Assembly (NCBI GenBank): GCA_014529385.2
Contig: CM043959.1
Span: forward strand, 91,615,529-91,679,528
Reading direction: 5' to 3'
DNA length: 64,000 bases
Source of the DNA: Adiantum capillus-veneris
Taxonomy: Eukaryota > Streptophyta > Polypodiopsida > Polypodiales > Pteridaceae
Part shown: positions 1 through 14,338 of the stretch, in pieces
Position numbering within the stretch: position 1 is the first letter of the stretch
How the letters are laid out: each line of letters opens with the position of its first letter
Translations under genes and position numbers: made by a program
The notes under the pieces: model-generated
Database searches by the model: none
What the model saw: the letters and a program-made list of their open reading frames with translations, nothing else
Told to the model about the DNA's origin: nothing

Positions 1-2192
<2,192 letters not shown>

Positions 2193-2195
2193 AAT

Positions 2196-2213
2196 TGGTG
2201 CCCCCACTGAGGA
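2196..2213 (+). other. Candidate primer-binding site of element 1
   Basis: TGGTGCCCCCACTGAGGA lies 3 bp after the LTR end. A start with TGG, complementary to the CCA end of a tRNA, is expected. It resembles the TGGCGCC-type sites of Tat elements more than the initiator-Met site of copia. The tRNA is not assigned. Confidence 0.6.
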
Positions 2214-2267
2214 CGGCTTGTGTATGTTTTGTGAAGGCTCAACCTTTAGCATAATCAAGTAGCTTGC

Positions 2268-2714
2268 ATGAATCACGAGAATTTGTATGATCCTTTCATT
2301 CCGATTGCAAGGCAAAAGGTACACATAATTCTTAGTACTAAGTTGCAATTTCAACGAGTAATTCGTAGAATTTTAGGTTCTCTTAGGTTAGCCGAAATAA
2401 ACACTTCGGTAAATCCTTTTATTTTGCCTCTCATTAGGTACGATCTTAGTTTTGATGTATATATCTTTGTCCTATTTTAGGCATTAGGTTATGTATAGAG
2501 CATGGATAATGGCCCAGAAATTTTCCCTTTTTACTTCACACCACATATTAGGATAAATATTGCACTTAGTAGAAAGATACATTTTGAGCAGCCTATGGTG
2601 TTTATGTTTGGGGCTGAAAGAACAGGAAAAATTCTTGCATCTCCACAACCTGTCATTCTACCTCTCATCAACTACCACACTTCTTTTGATGTACATGTGT
2701 TCATTTTATTTTAA
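2268..2714 (+). CDS. Two tandem 70-codon ORFs of unknown function (copies A1 and A2) before gag
   Basis: ORF A1 (2268-2480) and ORF A2 (2502-2714) have the same length and frame, and align without gaps. Shared features are LS-x-K-x-x-F near residue 25 and an ILPLI-x-Y-x-x-SFDV block followed by F-x-LF at the C-terminus. I read this as an old tandem duplication. Both lie in the internal region of element 1, between the primer-binding site and gag, where Ty3 elements usually have only an untranslated leader. I do not recognise the family. Because each frame is short and both have stops close by, they may be remnants of one larger protein. Confidence that they are translated is low; confidence in the mutual similarity is moderate. 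Confidence 0.35.
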
Positions 2715-2790
2715 AATGAAGTGCAGCCAAACAAAATAGTGTGTATGTTGGCTTTTTGTTTGTCCACATTTGTTACAAAAATAAAAAAAA

Positions 2791-3297
2791 ATGATCATTT
2801 GTTCTAACAAGGAGTGTGTGTGCAGTGAAAATTCAATACTTAGAGATCTAGCTCTATTATCGATTGAGTTGCAGGAGCAGGTAGTAAAGCGTCTCCCTCA
2901 TAACAAGAGGGTGGTGAAGCTAAGACGAATGGTCCTGCGTGTGGATTCCATTTTCTTTTTGCTGTTGGGCACTAAGGAAGAGCATACATTCATCCAAATA
3001 GTGTGTGCCCTAAGATTGGTAAATAGAGTGAAATTTGGTGTTTGGTGAGTGCATTTCACCATTGAGGAAGACTCTTCAGGAAACGTGCGGCCAGAGTTCA
3101 TGCTTCATAGACTCACATTTGGTGAATTTTTCCCTCATTTGCGTCTTATTAATAGTCTTCCTTTCACTTTCAACAAAGGGGATAGGGAGCTATTTAGGGC
3201 TTGTCTTAATAAAGAGAGCATCGAGAAGATTGCAAATTTGTATAAATTCTCATCCTTCTCTACTTTCTATGACACTTTGTTCATAGAGACATTGTAA
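2791..3297 (+). pseudogene. Unknown pre-gag ORF, copy B1 (one in-frame stop)
   Basis: A single frame of about 168 codons is interrupted once by TGA at 3046-3048. It aligns along its whole length with the following ORF B2 (3320-3802). Shared blocks are RLPH, FIQ-x-x-CAL-x-x-V, a W just before the stop, RL-x-F-x-EF and LINSLPF-x-F. It belongs to element 1 and lies upstream of gag. The LE-x-x-V-x-x-RLP pattern near the N-terminus is weakly like an F-box, but too short and divergent to call. Because the TGA falls at a place where B2 has an aspartate, I infer a nonsense mutation rather than two genes. Confidence 0.45.
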
Positions 3298-3319
3298 ATC
3301 TCTTGATGCTTATAAATGA

Positions 3320-3802
3320 TTTAACCATAATCCTAAGGAGTTTTTGTCCAAGAGTTTTATTGCACAAGTGGAGTCTTTAAATCTTGCAAGCTTGATTGGA
3401 CTTGAGGAGGATGTTATTTATGAAATTGTGAGAAGGTTGCCTCATTCCGACTATGTGGAACTCGAAGGAAAGGAGCTCCTAGTCAATTGCTACTTTCTCA
3501 CAGCCTTCAACGAGCATGAAGATCTAGTTTTTATACAAACCGCTTGTGCATTGGGAATTGTAGAGCAAGTGCAATTCATTACTTGGGACGTGGTTGCTCT
3601 TCTAGATCTAGAAAATGAATTTTTAGATATTTTTGTATATCGTCTTAGCTTTGAAGAATTTCAACCCTTCTTAGAGCTCATAAATAGTCTACCCTTTTGT
3701 TTTGATCAAACAAATCGAGACCTCATTGAAGCTTGGATAGCTGAAGAAGAAAACCTAGAGTGGTACTTTCTTACTTCTTCATTTGCAGGCGAGTGGTTCT
3801 AA
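3320..3802 (+). CDS. Unknown pre-gag ORF, copy B2
   Basis: This open frame of about 160 codons has no stop until 3802. No ATG is seen near its beginning: the frame opens after a TGA at 3317-3319, and the first usable codon near 3344 is TTG. It may thus be translated as part of a larger product or be a fossil. It is a diverged tandem duplicate of B1. No membrane segment, zinc finger or catalytic motif was seen. The protein is rich in acidic residues and ends close to gag, which begins 49 bp downstream in another frame. An accessory role in element 1 is inference from position and from retention of an open frame. Confidence 0.45.
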   Translation, partial: FNHNPKEFLSKSFIAQVESLNLASLIGLEEDVIYEIVRRLPHSDYVELEGKELLVNCYFLTAFNEHEDLVFIQTACALGIVEQVQFITWDVVALLDLENEFLDIFVYRLSFEEFQPFLELINSLPFCFDQTNRDLIEAWIAEEENLEWYFLTSSFAGEWF

Positions 3803-3851
3803 ATTTCTATTGTATCCCATGTTACAACTCGTGTTGTAATCTTTCATAATA

Positions 3852-4463
3852 ATGGAAAGCCAACGCCAAATGTCCGGATACCCTCTTTTCTTTGGAGAGC
3901 CTGGAGAGGATGCAGAATTATTTTTAGCAAATTTCAAGATGTCTTGTCGTATCAAGAGGATAGTAACTGATCAAGAACGTGTAGAGATGTTTGAGGTGGT
4001 CCTTAGGAAAGATGTTAGCACTTGGTTTGACTCTTTGGCTGAGGAAGTTAAAGGGAATTACACGGAAGTTGTGAATCATTTCAAGAGATACTTCTTTGAT
4101 CCCCAAAACACTCAAAAACTATGGCAAGACATTGTTTCTCATAAGCAAAAGGATTTAGATGACTACTACTTGTACAAGCAAGAGTTTCTACGTCTTTGGG
4201 CTCTATGGATACGAAATGTTGCTAACCCTGGTGATGGTGCAGAATTTCTAAAGAAGGAGAGATTCATAGCTGGACTCTTTCCTGATCTTAAGGTAAAGGT
4301 GGAGGCGGATGCACCTGCCACCTATGATGCAGCTGAAATTAGAGCTTCCAAGAAGTATAGGAAACTCAAGTTCCTAAAGGGAGAGGTTCCAATAGAAGGT
4401 CTTAGACCCAAAGGTAAGTCACAAGCATCAACATCTAGGGAGCTTCCTGAGGTAAAAAGATAA
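3852..4463 (+). CDS. gag: Gag capsid-type protein of element 1
   Basis: The 203-residue ORF begins at an ATG and matches the retrotransposon gag pattern. It has an N-terminal FFGEPGEDAELFLANF block (compare F-x-G...A-x-x-F-L), then W-F-x-S-L near residue 57, then V-x-x-F-x-x-x-F-F followed by L-x-x-x-K-Q and Y-x-x-x-F. The product would form the capsid that packages element RNA in the cytoplasm. No CCHC zinc knuckle is visible before the stop, so the nucleocapsid part is missing or has moved out of frame. Pol starts 45 bp later in another frame, which fits either frameshifting or a mutation between gag and pol. Confidence 0.82.
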   Translation: MESQRQMSGYPLFFGEPGEDAELFLANFKMSCRIKRIVTDQERVEMFEVVLRKDVSTWFDSLAEEVKGNYTEVVNHFKRYFFDPQNTQKLWQDIVSHKQKDLDDYYLYKQEFLRLWALWIRNVANPGDGAEFLKKERFIAGLFPDLKVKVEADAPATYDAAEIRASKKYRKLKFLKGEVPIEGLRPKGKSQASTSRELPEVKR

Positions 4464-4507
4464 AGATAAAAGAGAGTGTTCCGGTTGTAAAAATTGCACA
4501 TGCTGAA

Positions 4508-6244
4508 ATGAATGAGGATATTACACCTGTGCTAGATTGTTACATCAAAGGAAGATTGGTTAGGAAAGGTCTAGTGGATGGGGGTGCACAAATTTGCATC
4601 ATGACAGAAGGACACATGCAAAGACTAGGCATGCACATCCATGAGACACCTGAAATTAAAGTCAAAATGGCAAACAATAGCAAGGCTAGGTGCATAGGCC
4701 TTTCTAAAAATGTTTTTGTGGAGGCCTTTGGCATTAAGAAGGCAGTGGATTTTTATGTTATGTCTACGAAAGGAAATGGTTATCCATTTATCCTAGGGAG
4801 ACCATGGCTAATGAAAATGCGAGCTTTGCAGGATTGGGAGAGTGGAAAGCTAATTTGCAGGAATGACAATCATAAGAAGGTTGTCTTTGACATGAAGGAG
4901 CAACACCAAGAGGATCTCCATGAAGAATCATCTCAAAGTGAGACGGAGGAAGGCTGGACCGATAGCACTTCAGAAGGAGAAAGTAGCGGCAGCATTACTG
5001 AAGAGGAGTCTTCCATCGAATTCATGGGGGTAAGGTTTAATCCAAACAACCAAGAGACCTTTTGCCCAGGTTTGGAAGAGGTAGGTTCCCAAGAGAACCA
5101 AATAGTGGAAGATGAAAGAATGCTAGAAGATATGCTATCTACAACACTTACAAAGGATGAAAGAGAGGAGTTCAAATGTGTGCTAAGGAAATTTCCTAGG
5201 CTTTTTGCTAAAGACTACACCGATGTGCGTGGAGTAGATGCTGTTCAACACAAAATTGAGTTGAAGCTAGAGGCCACACCTAAGGCTCAGAAGCTACGAA
5301 GGCTAGGAGTCATCAAGGAACAGGCTTTACTCAAGGAGGTAAGAAAGCTTCTAGCAGCAGGTTTCATTTATCCAGTGGAGAATTCAGAGTGGGTCTCTCC
5401 CGTTGTTGTCACTCCTAAGAAAAATGGCAAGTGGAGGATGTGTGTGGATTACCGTCCACTCAATGAGGCAACAAAAAGAGATCACTTTCCCCTCCCATTT
5501 CAAGATGAGATACTAAATGAGGTAGCTGGTCATGAGAAGTACACTGTGTGTGATGGCTACTCGGGTTACTTTCAAATAGTTATCGCATTGGAAGATCAGT
5601 TAAAAACAACCTTCATCACTCCTTGGGGTTGTTATGCTTTTAGAGTCATGCCATTTGGTCTGAAAAATGCTCCTGCAACATTCCAACGTTTCATGAACAT
5701 GGTGTTTCAAGCATTCTTTGGAAAGTCCATTAGGGTTTTTATTGATGATTTTTGCATTTATAGCTCAAAATCATTGCATCTACAAAGGGTAGAAGAAGGT
5801 TTAAAGAAGCTCTATGACATGGGAGGTCAACTCAACCCCAACAAGTGTCACATAGGTGAGGATGAAGTGATCTTGCTTGGTCACAAGGTTTCCTATAAAG
5901 GCATTGAGGTGGATCCTTCAAAGGCAAAGGCTCTTATTGAGCTCCCATCACCCAAGAATCTCAAAGAGGTCATCTCATTCATTCAAAAGGTGAAGTATAT
6001 GTCACGCTTTATTCACTTAGCTTCGGAGCTGCTTCATCCTTTGCAAAAGTTGACACAACAAGTAGAATTTGCATGGTATGATGAGCTTGAAGAGTACTTT
6101 TGTAACATTAAAGTCATTTTGTCAAAGCTACCGACACTCATGCCTCCTTGTTGGGAGTACACATTCTTTGTTAGCTCTAGTGTTGGGAAGGAAATGATTG
6201 GTGCAGCTTTATTACAACAAGATCCCCACAGTACCAGGATGTGA
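4508..6244 (+). pseudogene. pol: Pol of element 1, first part: aspartic protease and reverse transcriptase
   Basis: The 578-codon frame opens with a retropepsin whose active site reads VDGGA near residue 25, instead of the usual D-[ST]-G, followed by the ILGRPWL block. An acidic linker (about residues 140-215) leads to the RT, with W-x-SP-x-V, DYRPLN near residue 314, MPFGL-x-NAP, and the catalytic FIDD near residue 411 in place of YIDD. The frame then enters the first RNase H and stops at TGA 6242-6244. The next ORF continues in the same frame, so this is a nonsense codon within one polyprotein. The first RNase H lacks the usual catalytic DAS (VSSSV here), as expected where it serves only as a connection domain. 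Confidence 0.88.
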
Positions 6245-6268
6245 CCCATCTACTTTGCTAGTAGGGTC

Positions 6269-7999
6269 ATGAATGCCTTGGAAAGAGGCTACACAGAAGC
6301 AGAACTCATGATGCTTTCTCTCATGTTTGCGGTGAGAAATTTTAGATCCTACTTGCTACCAAAACCTTTTGTAATTATCACTGCACAAAATTTGTTCCCT
6401 TGGGTGTCATCTCAAATGAATCTTAGTACTAGGATCTCAAAGTGGATTATGGAGTTGCAAGAGTTTCAATACTCTTTCAAAGTAGAAGATAGTGTGCGTG
6501 CACAATTGGCAGGGATCCTTACTTATAGGATACATGAGAAGGAGATTAAGGTGCCTGAAGTAAAGACCCTACCATTGCCACCACCTAAAAGTATTCCTAA
6601 TGCTTTTACCTTGTTCTTTGATGGAGATTTTCGACGAGCCACAGGAAAAGCAAGGGGAGGGCTAGTATTGCTCAACCCAAGTGGGGAGGTGGTCATGAAA
6701 GAGAAGGTCAATCTACCAGGTTCAACTAGCAACAATGAAGCAGAATACGACACACTACTTCATGGTTTGAAGATGTGCATTGGCCAAGGGATACAACGTC
6801 TCATGGTAAAGGGAGATGCACTTCTCATTGTTAAACAGATTTTAGGCATTTGGGCATGCAAGAATGAAAGCTTACGGACAAAAGTTCATGCCATTCGTAG
6901 GATGTTTAATCACTTTAAAGAAGTGCAACTATATCATATTCCTAGGAAACAAAATGAAGATGCTGATTTACTTGCACAACAAGCAGTTACATGTGTTGAG
7001 AAAGAAGTGCAGGTCATCATGGTGGCAGCAACTGTCAAGAAACTGAGATACCAGGGATTGGAGTCATTGACTCCCATTATTAGCTACATTTTGGAGGGTG
7101 AGTTTCCGCAAGACTTCACGAAGGCTCAGAAGAGGAGACTCATGAAAAAGGAAAGCGTGTATCTCTTCCTAGAAGGACCCCTCTATCAAAGAGGGAAGGA
7201 TCAATTGTGCAGAAGAGTACCAACTATCAAGGAGATTCCAGCCATTCTAAAAGGTTTGCATGAAGAGGCATGTGGTGGTCATTTTGCCCAAGAGTTAACT
7301 GTAAAGAAGATTTTTCTTGCAGGGTATGTTTGGCCAAGTCTGCATGTGGATGTCCAACATTGGTGTAAAAGTTGTCACAATTGTCAGGTAAATGGGAATA
7401 GAAGATTGGTGTATGGTCCAAGGCAAATCGTGCTTGCAAATGGACCCTTTGAAAAATGGGGCATTGATGCTATGGGTCCATTGCCTAGGAGTAAAAATGG
7501 GAAATCGTATATCTTGGTGGCCATAGACTACATGACGAGATGGGTAGAAGCACAAAGTGTGGCAAAGATAAATGAGAGGACAGTGAGCAAATTTTTCTAC
7601 ACTCACATTTGTTGTAGATTTGGCACACCTTTGGAGATTGTTTTTGATAATGGTCCAGGGTTTAGAAAGGGCTTGCTCACAGAGGTCTGTGAAGAACTTC
7701 ACATTCTACATCATCATAGTACACCCTACTATCCCCAATCCAATGGTCTGGTAGAAAAAGCTAATGGTGTCATTGCAGGCATCATTAGGAAGATGGTGAG
7801 AAACAAGACAAAGTTGTGGGATGACTTCTTGGATGGTGCCTTGTGGGCGTATCGAACCACATATAGGGAATCCACGGAGTTTACACCATTTCACTTGGTC
7901 TATGGTCAAGAGGCTTTACAACCAATTGAGCTCAACATCCCAACAATACGACTTCATGGCAAAGCAGCACAAGATGATCAAGAAGCATGGATGGATTGA
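6269..7999 (+). pseudogene. pol: Pol of element 1, second part: RNase H remnant, archaeal-type RNase H and integrase
   Basis: It continues the upstream pol frame after the TGA. Residues 1-80 are the tail of the degenerate first RNase H; the usual TDH is TAQN. A second RNase H follows at about residues 110-250, with FFDGDF, NNEAEY, KGDA and ED-x-D acidic positions. This domain removes RNA from the RNA-DNA hybrid. The integrase follows, with a zinc finger of H-x-x-x-H near residue 340 and C-x-x-C about 35 residues later, then catalytic aspartates in IDAMGPL and FDNGPG and glutamate in LVEKANG. All three core residues are kept. The frame ends at TGA 7997-7999 before the integrase C-terminal domain. 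Confidence 0.88.
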
Positions 8000-8022
8000 C
8001 TTCTTACCTTAGCTGAGCTTGA

Positions 8023-8481
8023 GTGGAAAAGAGAAGCAGCATACGAGTGCTACAAGAGGAAGCTACGCAGGCGAAGGAGAAGCTTGACAAGAAACTAAAG
8101 GACACAGGCATCAATGAAGGAGATCTTGTGCTAAGGTATGACAATCGACTCGACAATCGTTTTGATGCCAAATTTGAAACTAGATGGCAAGGGCCATACA
8201 TAGTTAAGAAGGCTTTCAATTCAAGTTACTATCAACTTATGGAATTGAATGGGAAAGAGCACTCCAGGAAGGTAAATGGGTATCTCTTGAAGCCTTATTT
8301 GAGTCGTCTTCTACCAAAGTATCTACCAAAGATCTGTCAAAAGGCAGCTATCTCATGTAGGTATTGTTTCGTGAAGCATGAGTGTAACTCAAACCAAATT
8401 TCTGAGGGGCCAAACAATGAAGACCTCGTCAAGGACTCTGAAGCACTCTCTTTGGAAAAGATGCTCTATGATGGTACATGA
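8023..8481 (+). pseudogene. pol: Integrase C-terminal part of element 1, frameshifted
   Basis: It shows the G-D-L-V-L...W-x-GPY-x-V pattern of the integrase C-terminal domain, including GDLVLRYD near residue 33 and the WQGPYIVKK block. The preceding stretch 8000-8090 still looks coding in the upstream frame, so a small indel near 8090 separates the two. No chromodomain follows, which fits a Tat-type rather than a chromovirus element. The ORF ends a few bases before the polypurine tract. Confidence 0.75.
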
Positions 8482-8496
8482 ATATACCATCATCAT

Positions 8497-8505
8497 GGGG
8501 GAGGG
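8497..8505 (+). other. Polypurine tract of element 1
   Basis: GGGGGAGGG lies 4 bp before the TG that opens the right LTR. It would prime plus-strand DNA synthesis. Confidence 0.8.
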
Positions 8506-8509
8506 CTAA

Positions 8510-11183
<2,674 letters not shown>

Positions 11184-11199
11184 ACGCATACGTGTTTAA

Positions 11200-11448
11200 T
11201 ATAGAGATGATATCGAAATGGTCAGAGAAAATTATTCCGTTGTTGACATATGGAATAATCTTGACGACAAACACACGGTGGAAGACGTTAGACAAGCACG
11301 AAATTACACAATGCTTGCGGGAAGAATGTACCATCATGGAAACGATATGATTCTAAGGTTGTGTATAGGCCCAGAGGAGTACGAAGCGTATCTAGAGGAG
11401 GCCCACACACAAACAGGGGGATTCCATAGAGGAAATCAAATGATGTAA
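11200..11448 (+). pseudogene. Extra integrase zinc-finger unit of element 2 (first of two)
   Basis: The frame, which is that of the downstream integrase, aligns with the normal pre-integrase linker and zinc finger found again at about 11610-11920. It has M-x-x-[HR]-G, LRL, GPEEYEAYLEEAH and GGFHRG. The two histidines are followed, after a TAA at 11446-11448, by YIKKCDFC. It is thus an H-H-C-C unit placed directly in front of the canonical one. The frame is closed upstream by TAA at 11197-11199, just beyond the element 1 insertion point. The rest of the polyprotein presumably continues left of element 1. I infer a tandem duplication of the domain. Confidence 0.6.
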
Positions 11449-11469
11449 GAACAATTAAGAAGACTTGGA

Positions 11470-12960
11470 GTGTATTGGAAAGGAATGGCAGGCGATGTAG
11501 CAAATTACATCAAGAAATGCGACTTTTGCACATCCAATACCACTGTGGATTATGCCACATTATACCAAGTGACAGTATCACCCGCATGGAGTCATGCTAT
11601 TGTGGAATATTTGACTAATAAGGAGCTGCCAGGAGATTGGTCCAAAGCCAGACAAAAGTCTTTACAAATTGAAGTGAATAGGTATACCCTCATTAGTGAC
11701 CAATTGTATAAAAGAGGAACTGATGACCAGTTGAGGTTAGTTCCTCATGAAAATGACTACTTTTCATTATTGGAACAAGCTCATGCAGGCATAGCAGGAG
11801 GTCATTTTTCAGCAGAGAGAACCGTAAGAATCATTATGGTTGCAGGTATATGGTGGCCGACCATGATTCAAGATGCAGCAGAATTCATGAAAAGGTGTGA
11901 TGAATGTCAACGCACTAAGGTACCAGTTCAAAGAGACGAAATGCCCTTAAGACCAATGATGAGTGCTCAAGCATTCGCTAAATGGGGATTGGACTTTGTT
12001 GGTCCTATCACTCCATCAGCGTATCGTTCACAAGCACAATATATCATAGTGGCCACGGACTACATGACCAAATGGGTGGAAGCAAAAGCATTAACGAAAG
12101 CAGACGCTAGAACCACGGCACAATTTTTATATGAATATGTGTTTACACGTTATGGCCTTCCAATCGAGCTGGTGAGTGATAGAGGGACACACTTTGTAAA
12201 TGAAGTTATCCAACATCTCTTAAATGAGTTTATGGTAATTCATCGCAAATCTGCGCCTTATCATCCACAAGCCAATGGCCAAGCGGAAGCGACCAACAAA
12301 ATATTGTGCACGGTTCTTACAAAACTGGTTAGTGGAACAAGAACAGATTGGGATCAGATGCTCTATTCGACATTGTGGGCTTATCGAGTTTCATATAAAA
12401 CAACACTCAATGCTACACCATTTAATATGGTATATGGGTTAAATGCAATATTGCCTATTGACTTTTTGATCCCCACACTAAGGGTAGCCAAACAATTGGA
12501 CTGGACGGGGCATGAACTTTCCGAACGGTTAGAGGACCTTGAAAAATTAGATGAGTTACGACTCAATGTTGTAGCAGCCATATATGCAAAAAAAAGACAA
12601 CAAAAAGAGTTTTTTGACAAACATGTCAAGAACAAGGACTTTAAAACGGGAGACTATGTCTTGGTATACACCCTTAAACAGCATGCCAAAAAGCTAAAGA
12701 AAAGGGGAATGGGGCCTTATTTCATCCAAGAAATATCATCCAGCGGAGCAGTAAAACTGTCGACACTAGATGGAAAAGAAATGCCGAACTTGATTAGTGG
12801 GTGTCGTTTAAAAAAATATCATCTACCTTTAACACCAGAAATGTTGTTTCAACTGCATTATGGAAAAACATATAGACAGGAACAACAAAGAATTCAGGAC
12901 AGACACAACAAGAAGCAAAGGAACGGATTGCTAAACGAAGGCAGTTTCTCAGAACAATAA
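11470..12960 (+). CDS. pol: Integrase of element 2
   Basis: The open frame of about 496 codons starts inside the first zinc-finger unit (the C-x-x-C pair at residues 13-16). It then contains a complete second unit with H-x-x-x-x-x-H (HAGIAGGH near residue 110) and CDEC near residue 145. The catalytic core has D in LDFVGPI, D in SDRGTHF and E in GQAEATNK, with the usual spacing; all look intact. The C-terminal domain has GDYVLVY and GPYFIQE near residues 395-420. The enzyme would insert element cDNA into chromosomes. No start codon is expected, as this is part of a polyprotein. TAA at 12958-12960 is followed 2 bp later by the ATG of a protease ORF. Confidence 0.88.
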   Translation: MYWKGMAGDVANYIKKCDFCTSNTTVDYATLYQVTVSPAWSHAIVEYLTNKELPGDWSKARQKSLQIEVNRYTLISDQLYKRGTDDQLRLVPHENDYFSLLEQAHAGIAGGHFSAERTVRIIMVAGIWWPTMIQDAAEFMKRCDECQRTKVPVQRDEMPLRPMMSAQAFAKWGLDFVGPITPSAYRSQAQYIIVATDYMTKWVEAKALTKADARTTAQFLYEYVFTRYGLPIELVSDRGTHFVNEVIQHLLNEFMVIHRKSAPYHPQANGQAEATNKILCTVLTKLVSGTRTDWDQMLYSTLWAYRVSYKTTLNATPFNMVYGLNAILPIDFLIPTLRVAKQLDWTGHELSERLEDLEKLDELRLNVVAAIYAKKRQQKEFFDKHVKNKDFKTGDYVLVYTLKQHAKKLKKRGMGPYFIQEISSSGAVKLSTLDGKEMPNLISGCRLKKYHLPLTPEMLFQLHYGKTYRQEQQRIQDRHNKKQRNGLLNEGSFSEQ

Positions 12961-12962
12961 AC

Positions 12963-13724
12963 ATGGTCACCCCAATGATGACTGACGAATATCCTCTTTC
13001 AACATCCCAAACAATTGAAGCGGATATACAAAGCGACGAATTAGAAAAGACCATGACAGACCTTAGGGCTCAGGACGATAGCATCATCGACGACTTGGAA
13101 GATACATGGTGTAGTCCTTACATAAAAGCTTATGCAGGCACAAAACAAGTTGAAATCTATGCATTGCTTGACACTGGAGCAAAAATGAGTGTCATCAGCT
13201 TTGATCTCTTTCAGAAACTTGGAACAATGAAGACGATCCCAGAGACACACCGGTTGAAAGTAGCATCGGGTAATGAGGTGACCACGTTGTGGTCTATTAT
13301 AATACCAATCACAGTGCAGGCACACCCGTACACTACAAAATTCCATGTACTACCACCAGGTAGATCAGCAACGCCGTGTATCTTAGCAGTGTCATGGATG
13401 AAAGCTAACATGATATTCATTGATTTGGATACTAATGAGGCACTGTTCAGAAATGAAAACTTTTCAAAACCCTTCTTATCATATAAACAATTCGTGTCAA
13501 GGAGGAAACAAAAGTCAATACAACCGCAAAGATCTGCCCAACAACAAACAAAGTTTACAAGTCCAGCAACGTCTTATCAAAAATCAGCAACCATGCAGGG
13601 AACCAGGCAAGTTTGGGTACGGCGTACAGAGCTAAACGAGGCCCAATTACATCAAAAGAGGAAATACAAAGTTTGGGTAAGGCACGACAGCCTAATTCCA
13701 AAAAAAAAGGAGTCAGAAGAATAG
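12963..13724 (+). CDS. Retropepsin-like protease ORF located after the integrase
   Basis: It begins with ATG two bases after the integrase stop. Near residue 67 is LLDTGAKMSVIS, the active site of a retroviral-type aspartic protease; a flap-like region and a late hydrophobic ILAVSW block follow. Such enzymes cut Gag-Pol polyproteins. In Ty3-type elements the protease normally precedes RT, so a copy after the integrase is unexpected. The C-terminal third is basic and Gln-rich and holds two VWVR motifs about 25 residues apart. The tight spacing suggests coupled expression by reinitiation, but this is inference. Its sequence is unlike the protease of element 1. Confidence 0.75.
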   Translation: MVTPMMTDEYPLSTSQTIEADIQSDELEKTMTDLRAQDDSIIDDLEDTWCSPYIKAYAGTKQVEIYALLDTGAKMSVISFDLFQKLGTMKTIPETHRLKVASGNEVTTLWSIIIPITVQAHPYTTKFHVLPPGRSATPCILAVSWMKANMIFIDLDTNEALFRNENFSKPFLSYKQFVSRRKQKSIQPQRSAQQQTKFTSPATSYQKSATMQGTRQVWVRRTELNEAQLHQKRKYKVWVRHDSLIPKKKESEE

Positions 13725-14116
13725 ATAAAACACCAAAAGCCAGCAAAACTTCAAAGAACAATAGTCAATCTGTCGAATATGCAACGGACTATATTGGTAT
13801 GGCGGCCAAAATTGCCAATTCAAAATGGGCCAAAAAAACACAAGAAGGGAAACCAAAGATGACAATCGAGCAGTTATCTACAACTGTCAAGGTCAAGCCA
13901 CATCATGCAAACAGCACGAGGAAACAAACAGAATCAACAACAAAAACTACAAGGATCTATAAGACCCAAGTCATCAAAGCAGAAAAAGAGAATGTTCCAC
14001 CAGCTATGATAATATCGACTTCAAAGGAACCACTTACGCCAATTCAAAACCAGTGGAAAACAATCAAACAAAGAGCGGCAGATTTACAACTACTCCTTGC
14101 AAAGAAAATCTGCTAG
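13613..14116 (+). pseudogene. Continuation of the post-integrase ORF in another frame
   Basis: The 167-codon frame overlaps the end of the protease ORF by 112 bp. It is Lys, Thr and Gln rich and ends in a Trp-containing segment (IQNQWKTIKQRAADLQ) before TAG at 14114-14116. Element 6 ends its protease and WVPK ORF in a similar Trp-containing tail before a purine tract, so I read this as the shifted C-terminus of the same protein. No known domain is seen. Confidence 0.4.
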
Positions 14117-14324
14117 CCAACTCAAGATACCACAGGAAGCCTCAACGGCAAATGCCAATAAGCGAATCGCTTATAACTTCCTCTTGCACTGCATCAATTC
14201 TTTCTACATGCATTGACTGCAAAGGCATATAGGGCTATATTACAAGGCCTACATTAGCACGAGTTCAAACCCATGCACAGCACATACCCTTGACGATACC
14301 TTGTCGTCCGGGAGGACTCCAACT

Positions 14325-14338
14325 AGGAGGGGGGGAGG
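14325..14338 (+). other. Internal purine tract of element 2
   Basis: AGGAGGGGGGGAGG lies about 210 bp after the ORF stop. It resembles the terminal polypurine tract at 20242 but no LTR-like TG start follows directly. It may be a central polypurine tract or the end of a fused element. Confidence 0.45.
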
